DNA from: Euborellia annulipes
Lineage: Eukaryota > Arthropoda > Insecta > Dermaptera > Anisolabididae
Length of the DNA: 64,000 nucleotides
Assembly (NCBI GenBank): GCA_023213315.1
Contig: JAKCPI010000492.1
Span: forward strand, 434,001-498,000
Direction: 5' to 3'
Shown: in pieces, positions 10,675-21,200 of the stretch
How the letters are laid out: each line of letters opens with the position of its first letter
How positions within the stretch are numbered: position 1 is the first letter of the stretch
Notes under the pieces: model-generated
Seen by the model: only the letters and a program-made list of their open reading frames with translations
What the model was told of the DNA's origin: nothing
The model's database searches: none
Program-made: the position numbers and the translations under genes

Positions 10675-11115
10675 TACTTTCTCTTATCTATATATGTAAT
10701 ATATATATAGAGAGAAAGTATTATATTCATGTCACAATTCGATGACGAGATTTTGATAGAAATACTCGTTTAGATTCCCCCTGAGTCCAAAATAGTGGGT
10801 CCCGCAAATTGGTCTGTCTATCTTGGTAAAAAAAAAGCAAGAAGGAAAAGAGTCATGAGGTTGAAATTTTATATTTAAAGTTAGAAGTTAGGTACCCTAC
10901 CGACATACGAAAATAAACTTTTAAATATATTCGATCTGAGTACTGGTACTTTACTGATGTACTTTTTGGGTTTTTTTTCTATTTTCTCAAAATTGGCTCT
11001 AACGATTTTGATTAAAATTAATAAATCAATTATTTTTTAGATGCTCTTTAAAATGCATATTCTCATTTTCCATCAAATTTCTTTAAGAACCACTTTACTC
11101 TTGTCCCCCATATAA
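10675..11115 (+). repeat. Family R copy, partial
   Basis: It starts with TACTTTCTCTTATCTATATA, then GATGACGAGATTTTGATAGA, a GGTCTGTCTATC tract, a variant of the GTACTTTACTGATGTACTTT block and ATTCTCATTTT. The terminal GTGTGAC hairpin is absent. Confidence 0.7.
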
Positions 11116-11822
11116 AAGAATAAGAAAAGTTTTCAATATCAAGTTTTTTGAAAATATTTATGATAGCATTCTATGTATTCAGAGAAGATGTAAACAGACC
11201 ATCGCAGTCCAATTAAATAAGGTATATAATTTCTTATATATTTTGCAATTCATGCAATGGCCTGTTTACACCTTACCAAGAAAATTGTATGATAAATATG
11301 GTGTTTTGCAGAAACTAATTAAAAGCATAGGTGCCTTGGAAGTTAGATCTATTTCTTGGGTATGATTGTGTACTAAAATCTCGATTTTGCTCTCATCATT
11401 AAGCTAATTTAATAATCGGGAAGCGATTTCGTGTACCGGTACTTTCATAGTTGTAATTTGAATATACTAATCTAACTAAAACGATCCCCTTTCACTTTAG
11501 ATATTACATTTAAAGACTTGATATATAAAATTTTTTTTTTCTTGTTAAGCTCAAAATAAAACTATGAAATTAAATATATAAAATCTACCTAGAAAGTAAT
11601 AATGAATAATAAATTTTTTTTCAGGCGAACGAAAAGAATAATTTCCGTTTCTTCTTTTCATTGCTTCCCGTAGTGAGCGGACGTACACAGCAAGTAAAAA
11701 AAAAAATGAAATTTTCCAGTCTAAAGAAAAAAGGACATTTTAAAAGGATTTTAAATTTTTAACATTGAAAAATAATATATATCGTAAGTAACAATAATTA
11801 GTAGTTTATATTGTTATAGATA
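11116..11822. other. AT-rich DNA with an inverted pair
   Basis: No gene was recognised. AGATGTAAACAGACCATCGCA near 11187 has an approximate inverted partner (GCAATGGCCTGTTTACACCTT) near 11254, suggesting another decayed foldback. Confidence 0.4.
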
Positions 11823-12070
11823 CATGGGCGTATCCAGCTCAAAACGGAAGAAGGGGCAACTTTTCTAATATCCATTTTATTATTTTATTAAATGCCACAA
11901 CCTAACCTGGAGATAGGGTATGGCGTCAATCGTAGTTTTTATCTTCTCATAGATGGCGTGAATTTTTCAGTTTTTTATTTATATTTTTTGTTTTTATTCA
12001 ATTTTATTTTTATTTCAATTTTAGAAGGGAGGCAGCTGCCACCCCTTACTCCTCTCTGGATACACCTATG
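11823..12070. mobile_element. hAT-type MITE
   Basis: The left end CATGGGCGTATCCAG and the inverted right end CATAGGTGTATCCAG match, flanked by TATAGATA and TATAGAGA (7 of 8), as expected for the 8 bp duplications of hAT elements. The short open frame inside has no recognisable motif. Confidence 0.65.
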
Positions 12071-12713
12071 TATAGAGATATTTTTTTCTGAATGTTAAAA
12101 AAAAGAAAAAAGTGCGGGCGAACCACAGAGTAACTATGACTTTTAACGCGCAAGAATAAAGATCAGAATCATTTTTTTTTCTTACTTTGATTACATTTCA
12201 AAAATCATTTAAAAAAAATAATTGATGTATGAATTATAATCAAAATCGTTGGAGTATTAAAGAGAAAATGGAAAAAACCCTCAACCCCTCGCTTTTTTAA
12301 GAATTTTTGCAAATAAATAAAAAAATTGTATTAAATATCCAGATGGAAAAAGAGCAAGGTATTTATTTGTATGCAGCTATTTTCTATTTGTGCTGTTTTT
12401 TTCATTTCTTCTGAAATAAATCGAAATAGTCCGAAGACTAGTGCTCTCCACCGGTCAAGAGGATTTTAATGCTAGGCGAGTCACGGCTCTCTAAGTAGTT
12501 AATATATAGATTATCATTAATAAAATCCTCATTTGTTTCAGCAATAACAAATTCAAATATAAAATGGCCTTCGATGCCGAAAAAGACCTTAAAAAAAATT
12601 AAAAATAGCTGCTTTTATACAAATAACTGCGCTCTTCTCTTTTTTAATTCAATTCTTTTATTTATTTACAAAAATAATATCTTTTTTTTTTTGGCTGGTT
12701 TCTACATTACATT
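12071..12713. other. Intergenic DNA with a SINE scrap
   Basis: Apart from a SINE S1 body fragment at 12563-12602 (TTCGATGCCGAAAAAGACCT) nothing was recognised. Confidence 0.4.
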
Positions 12714-13449
12714 ACTTTCTCTTACCTTCGATAGTTGTGTCACACCAGATTTTTTTGTGTCGAGATATATTCAGTTTCCCATAGCCCCTTAGTTTCAAAC
12801 TTTCGTTTTAAATGTTGACTGCTTGAAATAAACAATTGTTATTTTTCAAAATTTTAATCTCATATTTGGACATTTTATACACAATAGAGAATCCTAAATA
12901 AATACAAAATTTCATAAGAATTGGAAAAAAAATTTTTAAATGCCTAAAAAATTCCTAAGGGGACCCTCTTTTGAATTGAAATTAACATGCAAATTCCCAT
13001 AGGGATTTAACTTTGGTTCTATGGAAGGAAGAACCGAAAAATGAAAATTTGAAAAATATGAAATACTACATCAGTAAAGTGTATTTCAGACAATTTTCAG
13101 GGCAAAATGAGAATATACATTTTAAAAAGGATCTAAAAAATAATTGATTTTTGAATTTTAATCAAAATCGTTAGAGCCTATTTTGAGAAATTCGAAAATA
13201 AAAGTACTTCAGTCAAGTACTAGTACTTTTTGGCCGTTTTGTTCAAAAGCTTATTTTGAGTGTCCGGGAGGGTACCTAACTTCAATCTCGTAGCATAAGT
13301 CATCACACACAGACAAATTTGCGGGAAGCACCTTTTTGGATTCAGGGGACCTCGAAACGTGTATTTCCATCAAAATCTCAACATCGAATTTTTGACATGA
13401 TCGCAATACTTTCTCTCTATATATTATATGTGTAGGTACAAGAAAGTAA
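12714..13449 (-). repeat. Family R copy
   Basis: From a truncated terminal hairpin (TTTCTCTTACCTTCGATAG, TGTCACACCAGATTTTTTTG) the element runs through an ATAGAGAATCCTAAATAAAT block, the CTAGTACTTTTTGGCCG block and ends in a TA stem and ACAAGAAAGTA. The block order is that of the copy at 3325. Confidence 0.7.
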
Positions 13450-14470
13450 TATATCACATCTCATAATTTTATTATTAAAAATAGAAATATTTCTTTTATT
13501 TTCCTTTCTTTTAATAATAAAATTGGGGATTTCTTCATTACAAGTCTAAATCACTTAACACCCAGCTGCTTGATCATGGGTGAAGAAATCGGTCCTTAGG
13601 CGTGCTCTTTATGCATCAGTCCACGTTCGACTAAATATTTTAATTTACAAACAAAGATAGCTCGAGTCAATGTATGAAGCAAATGTGATAAAACCTGACA
13701 CGTGTGGTTTTTTATGCTTTTGAAAATGAATATCCAACTGTGATTTTCAACTCAAGAGATCTGGAGTGTAGAGTCTCGCCCATCTCCCCCTTAGCTACCC
13801 ACCTGACCCTCCTGTCTAGAATTTTGCTTTTCCCCTCGCCTCAAATACAAAATCTGTTCCGTCACAAGTGCTCTCGTATCAATAGCCTAAACGAGGTTCG
13901 ATGCCTTTTATATAAAAAATTTTCCACCCCTTTGATAATTCATGTTTTATACATATTTAAAAATTATAAATTAAAAAATCAATACAAGCTTATAATTAAA
14001 AAAAAAAATGAAAAATCAATAAAAAAAGCGCAATGGGGAGGGGCGATGGAGGCGGAGTCCTGAGAGCGGCGTCGCTCTTCTCCAGGGCCCCTGTCTTTCG
14101 ACGTCTTCCAAAGGAGAAGATAAAGGGGTAATTACCACCCCCTCCTCCTCCATCGAGATATGAGAAAAATATTTTTTATTACATTTTTAATTCAAGAAAA
14201 TTAAATTTTTAGTTTAAAGTAATTAGACTAGAGCTAGAAATTGTTTGAATTACTTTATATGTGGACATGAGAATTAACGGAGCTTCCTTTCTTAAGATGA
14301 GGTTTCTTGACAAAAAAAGTTATTAACATAAACAGCTCCGGTACATAAACATAAACACCCCTTAATTTCCGAACGAGTTGAACTATTTATGCTATGATGT
14401 AATTAATTAGTTCATTTAGAGATATATTTTGGCCACGTTTCAATTTCTTATCACTAATAATTTTGTAGTT
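13450..14470. other. Intergenic DNA, partly GC-rich
   Basis: A GC-rich patch at 14030-14160 (GGGGAGGGGCGATGGAGGCG and pyrimidine-rich runs) stands out, but no gene was recognised. The open frame at 13704-14063 has no known motif. Confidence 0.35.
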
Positions 14471-14471
14471 T

Positions 14472-15095
14472 TTTACTTTCTATTACCCTATATATGAAAT
14501 ATATAGAGAGAAAGTATTGCGATCATGTCAAAAATTCGATGTTTTCGAGATTTTGATGGATATTCACGTTTTGAGGTCCCTTAAGTTCAAAAAAGTGGGT
14601 CCTGCAAATTGGTCTGTGTATCCGTATGTCTGTCTGTGAACAAAATATCTTAGGAACGAAAAGACCTAGGAGGTTTAAGTTTTATATTTGAGTTAGGCAC
14701 CACATCATGGGGTGAAAATAAGCTTTTGAACAAAATCGGACAAAAAGTACTAGTACTTTATTGATGTACTTTTTCAGTTTTTTGCAATTTTCTCAAAATT
14801 CGCTTCAAAGATTTTGTTTAAAATTCATAAATCAACTATTTTTTAGATGCTCTTTAAAAAGTATATCAGTGAAATTTTTCGTGAAAATTATTTTAAGTAC
14901 ACTTTACTGATGTCGAAGCATTCGTAGCTTAGCGCCATCTCTGAATCGGGTGGTCAAGTTTGGAACTTAGGTGCTAATGGCAACTAAATATATCTCTACA
15001 CAAAAAATCTGGTCTGACTGGCGCACAGTACACAACTTTCTCTTGCCGAAGAGTAAAGGAAATTATGTGCTGTGCGACCATCACACCAGATTTTT
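14472..15095 (+). repeat. Family R copy
   Basis: It begins with TACTTTCTATTACCCTATAT, carries the GGTCTGTGTATCCGTATGTC tract and the ACTAGTACTTTATTGATGTA block, and ends in the hairpin GTCTGACTGGCGCACAGTAC ... CTGTGCGACCATCACACCAG. Confidence 0.75.
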
Positions 15096-15152
15096 AAAAA
15101 AACTATTGCAATCGTCTTTTAGTATCAGTTCGGCCATGCAACTTTTAACACA

Positions 15153-15300
15153 CCCGTGGCGTAACCAGGGTTTGCTCCTGGAGGGGAGGTTTGGTTTTTT
15201 CAAGGGATTCTCCTGTTTGAGAGTGGATCAACTTTGTGAGCCTTTGGTCAAAGTTTTACCCCCTGCCATTCTTCTTAATGAATTTTAAATCACAAAAAAA
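15153..15300 (+). mobile_element. hAT-type element fragment related to 36321-37264
   Basis: GTGGCGTAACCAGGGTTTGC and the following GGTCAAAGTTTTACC, CCATTCTTCTTAATGAA match, inverted, the right end of the element at 36321-37264 (CGCGTAACCAGGATTTGC, GTCAAAGTTTTACCCATGCC). The opposite end was not found. Confidence 0.55.
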
Positions 15301-15511
15301 GTATTTTTTATTTTTGTGAAAACTTTATTTGAATAAAATAAACTTATTTTGACTTTTTTTATAAGTAACTTTAAAAGGAAGAGTGTGGTGCATAACTTTT
15401 AGGCGCTTTTGAAGAGTAGCGCCTCTCGTGGCAAATCGGGTCAATTAACTAGCCGTTCTCTCGTAGGCCTACCGACCAGGCGTAATTATATTAGGATATA
15501 GAAATTAAAAT
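15301..15511. other. Unassigned spacer
   Basis: No feature was recognised between the hAT fragment and the hAT element that follows. Confidence 0.3.
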
Positions 15512-15803
15512 CAGGGTTGTTGCGGATGCAGAATTTTTAACATCCGCGGATGCGGATGTGGACTTTCAGAGGATCACATCTGCGGATGCGGATTTCAATT
15601 TTTTTTAAGAGATACAAGTTTTAAGTGCACAAATAAATTAAAGTGATGTTAGTTTTTAATTTTTTATATATTTTTATTTATAAAAATCAATTTTTAGTAC
15701 AATTTTGTATTTTGAAATCAGTTTTAAGTACTAAATTTGAAACAATTTTAAGAGAAATTAAAGCAGATAAAATTTTTAGTAATTAAAGTTAAAAATTGGT
15801 GAA

Positions 15804-15956
15804 TTATATTTGAAGTAATATCGCTGCCTTCTCAGACTCCAGCCTATTTCTTAGCGGATCATAAATTAAACCAGCGCCACTAAACAATTGTTCGCTAGGT
15901 ACACTGACTGGTGGCGATGATAAATATCTGCGTGCGAATTGAGAACCTTTACCTTT
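15804..15956 (-). pseudogene. hAT transposase C-terminal dimerisation domain remnant
   Basis: Read on the minus strand, the frame ending at the TAA 15804-15806 encodes [20 protein letters not shown], then [20 protein letters not shown]. This is the hallmark of the hATC domain: a RYL-x-PxxSVPSE-FS-AG-RN-L-E order. A stop lies immediately upstream of 15954, so this is the remains of a last exon or a deletion junction. It sits inside the hAT element above. Confidence 0.85.
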
Positions 15957-16140
15957 TTACCGCTTAAATTAACACCGACTTTTATGAATTATTAAATAAA
16001 TATAAAATCAAGAATAGAGAACAGACAGACTTTCTTATGCTAGAATTAACTAGCCACATTACATAGACAAAGTTAAACCAAAAAAAGAAAAAGATAAATG
16101 ATAAAAAAAGATAAATTAAAATTAGATAATTTAAATTTAC

Positions 16141-16359
16141 CTGCATCATCTTTTTTTTATTCAACTGTTTTTCGTTATTCGAGCTTTCGAACAAACAAAA
16201 CTCTTCCGGGTGCATCGATTTCAGATGATTTTTCAAAGATGTGGTGGTACGTCCCTTTCGCGAGTAACTTTTATTACATATTTTACATTTGGATCTATCC
16301 TTGTCACTTTCGTCTAATGTAAAATAAGTCCAGATATTGCTTTGTGTCGGTGGCGACAT
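16141..16359 (-). pseudogene. hAT transposase first exon, BED zinc finger
   Basis: The ATG at 16359 opens a frame with IWTYFTLDE, the Cys pair CKIC and SLKNHLKSMHPEEF, the BED finger of hAT transposases (Cys-x2-Cys, His-x4-His). A canonical donor CAG|GTAAAT at 16141/16140 ends the exon. No matching central exon survives, so I call it a relic. The ATG lies about 290 bases inside the right end of the element. Confidence 0.85.
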
Positions 16360-16724
16360 TTTTGATTCACTTTTTCAATATTTTTAGCGAAATATTCACT
16401 GAATACACAATAAACACAGTAAACACACGTTGTGATTGACTTGCAACAGTAATTATGTCGGTTAAACAATACAAACAAACTTGTTAGATCTTGTCACCAG
16501 TAGTACGTAACAAAAGCGCGCGACACGCTCCACTCAGGCCCCGCCCATTTCCTTTCGAGTCTCGACTTGCCCTATAACACATCCGCATTGATTATTGCGG
16601 ATTCAGATGCGGATGTCTAAATCAATGCGAATATCCGCAACACCTCTGATTAAAATAACAAAAAACACCATTTATTTCTTTTCAATCCATAAAATTTATC
16701 ATGTATTGATGATTAGGATTCTAG

Positions 16725-17365
16725 ACAGAGGGTGGTGAGGATAAAAATATTTGTATTTTATATCGAAGTTAGATAGCAAAAATAAGCTTTTAAATAAAAT
16801 CAACCAAATAGTACTGACTGGTCCTTTACTGAAGTACTTTTTCAATTTTTTTCGATTGGAATATTCACTCTTACGATTTTGATCAAAATTAAATCAATTA
16901 TTTTGTAAATGCTCTTTAAAATGTATATTCTTATGTGTTTATTAAAACTTTTGTGATTTGTATTATTATTATTATTATGGGAGTTTTTAATAATAGACCT
17001 CATTTTGTATTAATTATTTATTAAAAATATAAATACTGTACAACGTTTCGACTGCTTATTCTGCAGTCGTTTTCAAGTACTGAAGTACCGAAGGGGTCGA
17101 AACGTTGTTCAGTATTTATATTTTTAATAAATAATTAATACAAAATGTATATTCTTATTTTGCTCTCAAAAAGTTTGAAGATCACTTTACTATTGTTCTT
17201 CATAGAAAAGTTAGAAGATAGTTTGCCATGATATTGAAATAATTGTACTACTGGAAACTAAATATATGACGACACAAAAAATCTGGTGTGACAAGCACAG
17301 AACAAAACTTTCAAATACCGAAGGTAAGAGAAAGTTGTGTACTGTGCGAACAGTCCAACAGATGC
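16725..17365 (+). repeat. Family R copy split by a foldback
   Basis: The copy begins in the middle of the unit, contains ACTGACTGGTCCTTTACTGA and ATGTATATTCTTAT, is interrupted by a foldback at 16979-17149 and ends with the hairpin AATCTGGTGTGACAAGCACA ... ACTGTGCGAACAGTCCAACA. The bases ATGTATATTCTTA occur on both sides of the insert. Confidence 0.7.
16979..17149. repeat. Foldback, family F2
   Basis: Arms carry ATTAATTATTTATTAAAAAT and its complement and meet around CAACGTTTCGACTGCTTATT. The core CGACTGC...GCAGTCGAAACG resembles stem II plus GAAA of the hammerhead-like motif, but CTGANGA is replaced by a TTGAAAA-type sequence. A second copy is at 30516-30818. Confidence 0.75.
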
Positions 17366-17779
17366 TCCTTACTTTAAACAAATATAATAAAAAATTCTAA
17401 ATTGTACAAAATATAAAATTATAAGTGTATAGAGGGGCTCGTGACTTAGACACTTTTTACGTTAAATGCTTCCTAAAATGATGTTTTTTCTGAGAAAACG
17501 CTGGAAATTAAAATTAAAGAACTAATAATGAAGAAGATAAATAATTAGAAATACTCTTATTTCTTCCCCGGTGGTGAACAAAAATTAAAAGTAATCCAGT
17601 ACTGAAAAAAGATGAATTAAAAGTTTTTGAATAACAAGAACACAAAAAAATATACTTTTATTTTATTTGATAAATTAATGAAGAAACAAATGATGAAAGT
17701 AATTTTTTCTTGCTGCCTCGTACTTTACTTTTGCCCTTATCCCAAAATATGCGAAGGGTGGCCAATAAACAAATAACTG

Positions 17780-18032
17780 TATGATCCGATACGGAGAATA
17801 GAGAGAGTGCTAGTACGATTACAAACGATTGGATGCGAACCGAGAGAGTATGACGTCACAGTCGCCCTGTATAGATTACCAGTGGTGGCGCTTGAAATGG
17901 CGGCGACGGCGGCGACGGAGACGGCGACGAGAACCGTCGATCGGTGGTCTCTCAGTAACCGTCCGGCATCCGGGAAGAGAATACTACAGTAATTCCTTAT
18001 AGTATACCCATAACCATGTGACTTAGCTGCAG
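17780..18032 (+). promoter_or_regulatory. Candidate promoter and 5' leader of the PLCL gene
   Basis: A GC-rich island precedes the first coding exon. It contains a perfect CRE palindrome TGACGTCA at 17851-17858 and a (GGCGAC)n-like run around 17898-17930. ATGGCGGCG at 17896 opens a 31-codon upstream frame ending at 17992. ACA|GTAATT at about 17988 and the acceptor CTTAGCTGCAG ending at 18032 could frame a tiny intron, but splicing there would not put the 31-codon frame in phase with PLCL, so I treat it as an upstream ORF. cAMP responsiveness is an inference from the site alone. Confidence 0.45.
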
Positions 18033-18038
18033 GTGGCT

Positions 18039-18279
18039 ATGGCGCTCAACCAGAATTCGGATGAGGCCGGCGTCCAATGGAGCCGTCAGAGTGTAGTAGC
18101 TAGTAGCACTAATGGATCGGATACTTCATTCAATGAATCATCTCCCATTCGTGGTGGCATGGTCTATAAAACAACTACACCGATTGCTCCTGTCGACCCT
18201 AAACCTCAAAGTCGCAAAGGAAAGACAGTTTCTTTCCATAGCACAACCAGTCTACCCACTGAGCGCAAGATCTCAAGCG
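18039..18279 (+). CDS. PLCL: PLCL exon 1
   Basis: Residues 1-80. The ATG at 18039 is the first in frame after a TAG at 18024-18026. GKTVSFHS and ERKISS align with the KKTVSFSS...EKKISS segment of vertebrate PLCL, the PP1-binding site. The donor is AGCG|GTATGC, phase 1. Confidence 0.9.
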
Positions 18280-21200
18280 GTATGCTAAATTTAAAAATCC
18301 TTTTTTCTAATTTTAATTCTTGGCAATTTTTTTTATATCTAATTCTGTGTTTGATCAAATATATATATTTCTTGCTAATTCTCAGATAAATTTCTGAGCC
18401 TGAGATTATTACACACATTAAAACTGAGGGTAGGGGCGTAGCTAATTTTATGAGGGTGGATAAAAAATGACTTTTTTTTAATAAACCCTATTTTTAGACG
18501 AAATCTGTCTTGGACAAAATATCAATAAAATTTGACAGAACTTTTAAGTCATTTGACCTTTTTAGAGCATTTTCCAAATGGAAAAAGTATTAATAATATA
18601 TATTACATTTTGTCTGTCCATGTGTATTCCAGAACCAAAACTACATTAGAGTTTTTTTTTCCTTTAAATAGTTTATGGTTCTAATGACCTAGAAAGAGGG
18701 TAACCGACCCCTTAAAGTTAAGTTTTTATTTTAATTTCTAAATTTTTCATTTATTTTATTTTATTTTCTATAGTATATATAAATAAAAAAAAACTAAAGT
18801 CTCAAATATTACCGACCTGAATTAAATTTTATTTTTATAATTGCACTTTTCCCCTTCAAGGAAGTAAAATTTTTTATAGCAAAATGTGCTGCGATCTATC
18901 GGTTTATAAATAAATAAATTAGATTATACGAAGAGCTTCTAATTTCCTTTAAGCTCTTTAAGAGTGATTTTGTTAATTGTCGGATGATTAAATACATTTT
19001 TTTTTGTTTGCATATTTTTCACTAAATCTATCATTTAGAGAGCAAAGGGGGAGAATTTCCCATTCCCGATGATACTAGAAGAGACAACTGGGACTATATA
19101 TCTATAAGTAGGCTTATAAAACTTATTTTGTTATATTGAAATGTTGATTATCGATTAGTTGACCAATTCTTCAACCTGAGAAATAAGAAGGAAAACAGAA
19201 GAATGAAAAAGTATTATGAAAAATCAAATCTAACAGCAAAGGAAAAAAAAATTAACACAAACGAATTATTTGCATTTTAAAGAAAATAAAGAAATATTTT
19301 TAACGATTATCCGAACGCGAGAAGCCCTACAGAAAAAGATAAAGAAGATGAAGCTTTAAGTCTTCAATTCTTTTATGGTTTATATATTTTACATTTTGCC
19401 TTTTAGTCAACGAGAGCTCAAAAATACAAATCAATTAGTATGCCTGTGTGTGTGTCTTTTTTATTGGATTATACCAGTGGAAGAACTCACTTTAGAAGGA
19501 TGAAACTACAAATTTTTCTAAAAGAAGCTAATGATTCTGTTCTCAATATTTATTAAGAATCACAATTTTCCTAACAAATATTTTAAAACTTTGTGGTAAC
19601 AATGCTGCACCAAATTCCGTTGTAAAAAGCAAAAAAATAAAAGTGGATAAAGGATAAATTTTCTAGCGAAACTATGAAATTTTTGATTTCTTTCTTTTGA
19701 AATTGTAAATAATAAAAAGATATCAGCAGCCAAATCAGATTGCAACGGGTTCAATAAAACCCCAATTCCGACCTAAAAGTTATTGGGAATTGTACACATG
19801 TCATATAAATAACTTACAGACATGTGATCAAACTTATTTAGTCAATAATCAAAAAATACATTTACTTTCATAGAAAAATAAGTCGTGTCTACGTCCAAGA
19901 ATTTGAGATGAAATTCATTATTTTTTTAAAATTTAATTTTAATTACTTGAATTGATTTGTAAATTTAAATGGCCTTGAAGACTAATTCAATTTGGCCAGG
20001 TGAAATCAAATTAATAATTTACCTGTATTGAATGTAATAAATGCTCCGATAACTTCTAGCCCTCAGTTAATAATAGACTCCAGTCAAATGGTGCTCGTAA
20101 AGGACAAGTGGGGGAAAGTTAATTATATAGGTAAATTAAAAGGTTCATCTTTGAAAGATAAAATAAACATATTTAATCAAATAAACTAAAACATAATTTC
20201 AACAAAATAAAATACCTAATTAGTTAAAAAGTTTTCCAGATCTATTTAATTGAATAAAATATTAATATTCGATGAATACCATCCATATATACAAGTTTTA
20301 TTCTACACTTTAAATAACCACCTCTTAAAATTATCAAGAAAAGCCTAAGCTTAAATGACAAATGTAAAAAAGTTTTCCTGTCAGCTAAACATTACTTTTC
20401 TTAAAACATTAAATTCTGCTTTCTTGCAAGATATGAGAATTTTTTTAGAATATTCTTTTTAGCTTTCTGGGATTTATTTGATTGTGTTAATTACAAACTA
20501 TTTAAAATAAAATTATATAGTAAGAAGTCTTAAAAAATATGGTGTGACTGGTCGAACAGCACTCAACTTTCTCTTACCTTTGATAATTCAAAGTTGGGTT
20601 TTGTGCTTGTCGCAACAGATTTTTCGTGTCGATATATATTTAATTTCCGCCGATATATTAGAATTCAAGATGTAAAATTTATAAACATAGAAAAATATTT
20701 ATATTTTGTTACCATGACATCATCTTTCCTATGAAGTACAAGAGTAAAGTGTGCTTCAAACAATTTTGAGAGCAAAATAAGAGCCCACCCCCCCCCCCCG
20801 GGTGTTCATAAAACTTTTTTGGCCCCCCCCCCCCCCAAGCAGAATTCCTGGCTACGCTACTGTGCGGGACCCACTTTTTTAGACTCAGAGGTCCTCAAAA
20901 CATGTATTTCCATCAAAATCTCGACATTGAATATTTGACATGAATCCAATACTTTATTAGTATAAGGGTATTTTATGGCTGGTGGAATTTGTATTAGGAA
21001 TGAAAGTTGGAAGAAAATGCAGCCAAAATTTTTTCTTTAAAAATATATATTTCAACAGCTGACGTTTCGGCTTTGGTTAAAACCATCCTCGGAAATATAT
21101 ATTTTTAAAGAAAAAATGTTGGCTGCATTTTCTTCCAACTTTCATTCCTAATACCAATACTTTATCTCTCTATGTATATAAACATATATATAGGTAAGAG

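Larger units (their letters stand above)
15512..16648 (-). mobile_element. Internally deleted hAT transposon with perfect 8 bp target duplication
   Basis: The ends are CAGGGTTGTTGCGGATGC and, inverted, CAGAGGTGTTGCGGATAT. Both are flanked by ATTAAAAT (15504-15511 and 16649-16656), a perfect 8 bp duplication diagnostic of hAT insertion. Inside, on the minus strand, only the two ends of a transposase remain: a BED zinc-finger exon (16141-16359) and a C-terminal hAT dimerisation segment (15804-15956). The catalytic centre is missing, so the copy cannot be autonomous. Several GCGGATGCGG-type subterminal repeats lie near both ends, likely transposase binding sites. Confidence 0.9.

Noticed and set aside
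16979..17149. Hammerhead ribozyme in the F2 foldbacks
   Set aside because: Stem II and GAAACG are present, but CTGANGA is replaced by TTGAAAA and stem I does not form; listed only as a relative.
17807..17992. 61-codon frame ahead of PLCL as an N-terminal extension
   Set aside because: Neither read-through (stop at 17990) nor the visible splice sites put it in phase with the PLCL start; kept only as a leader with an upstream ORF.
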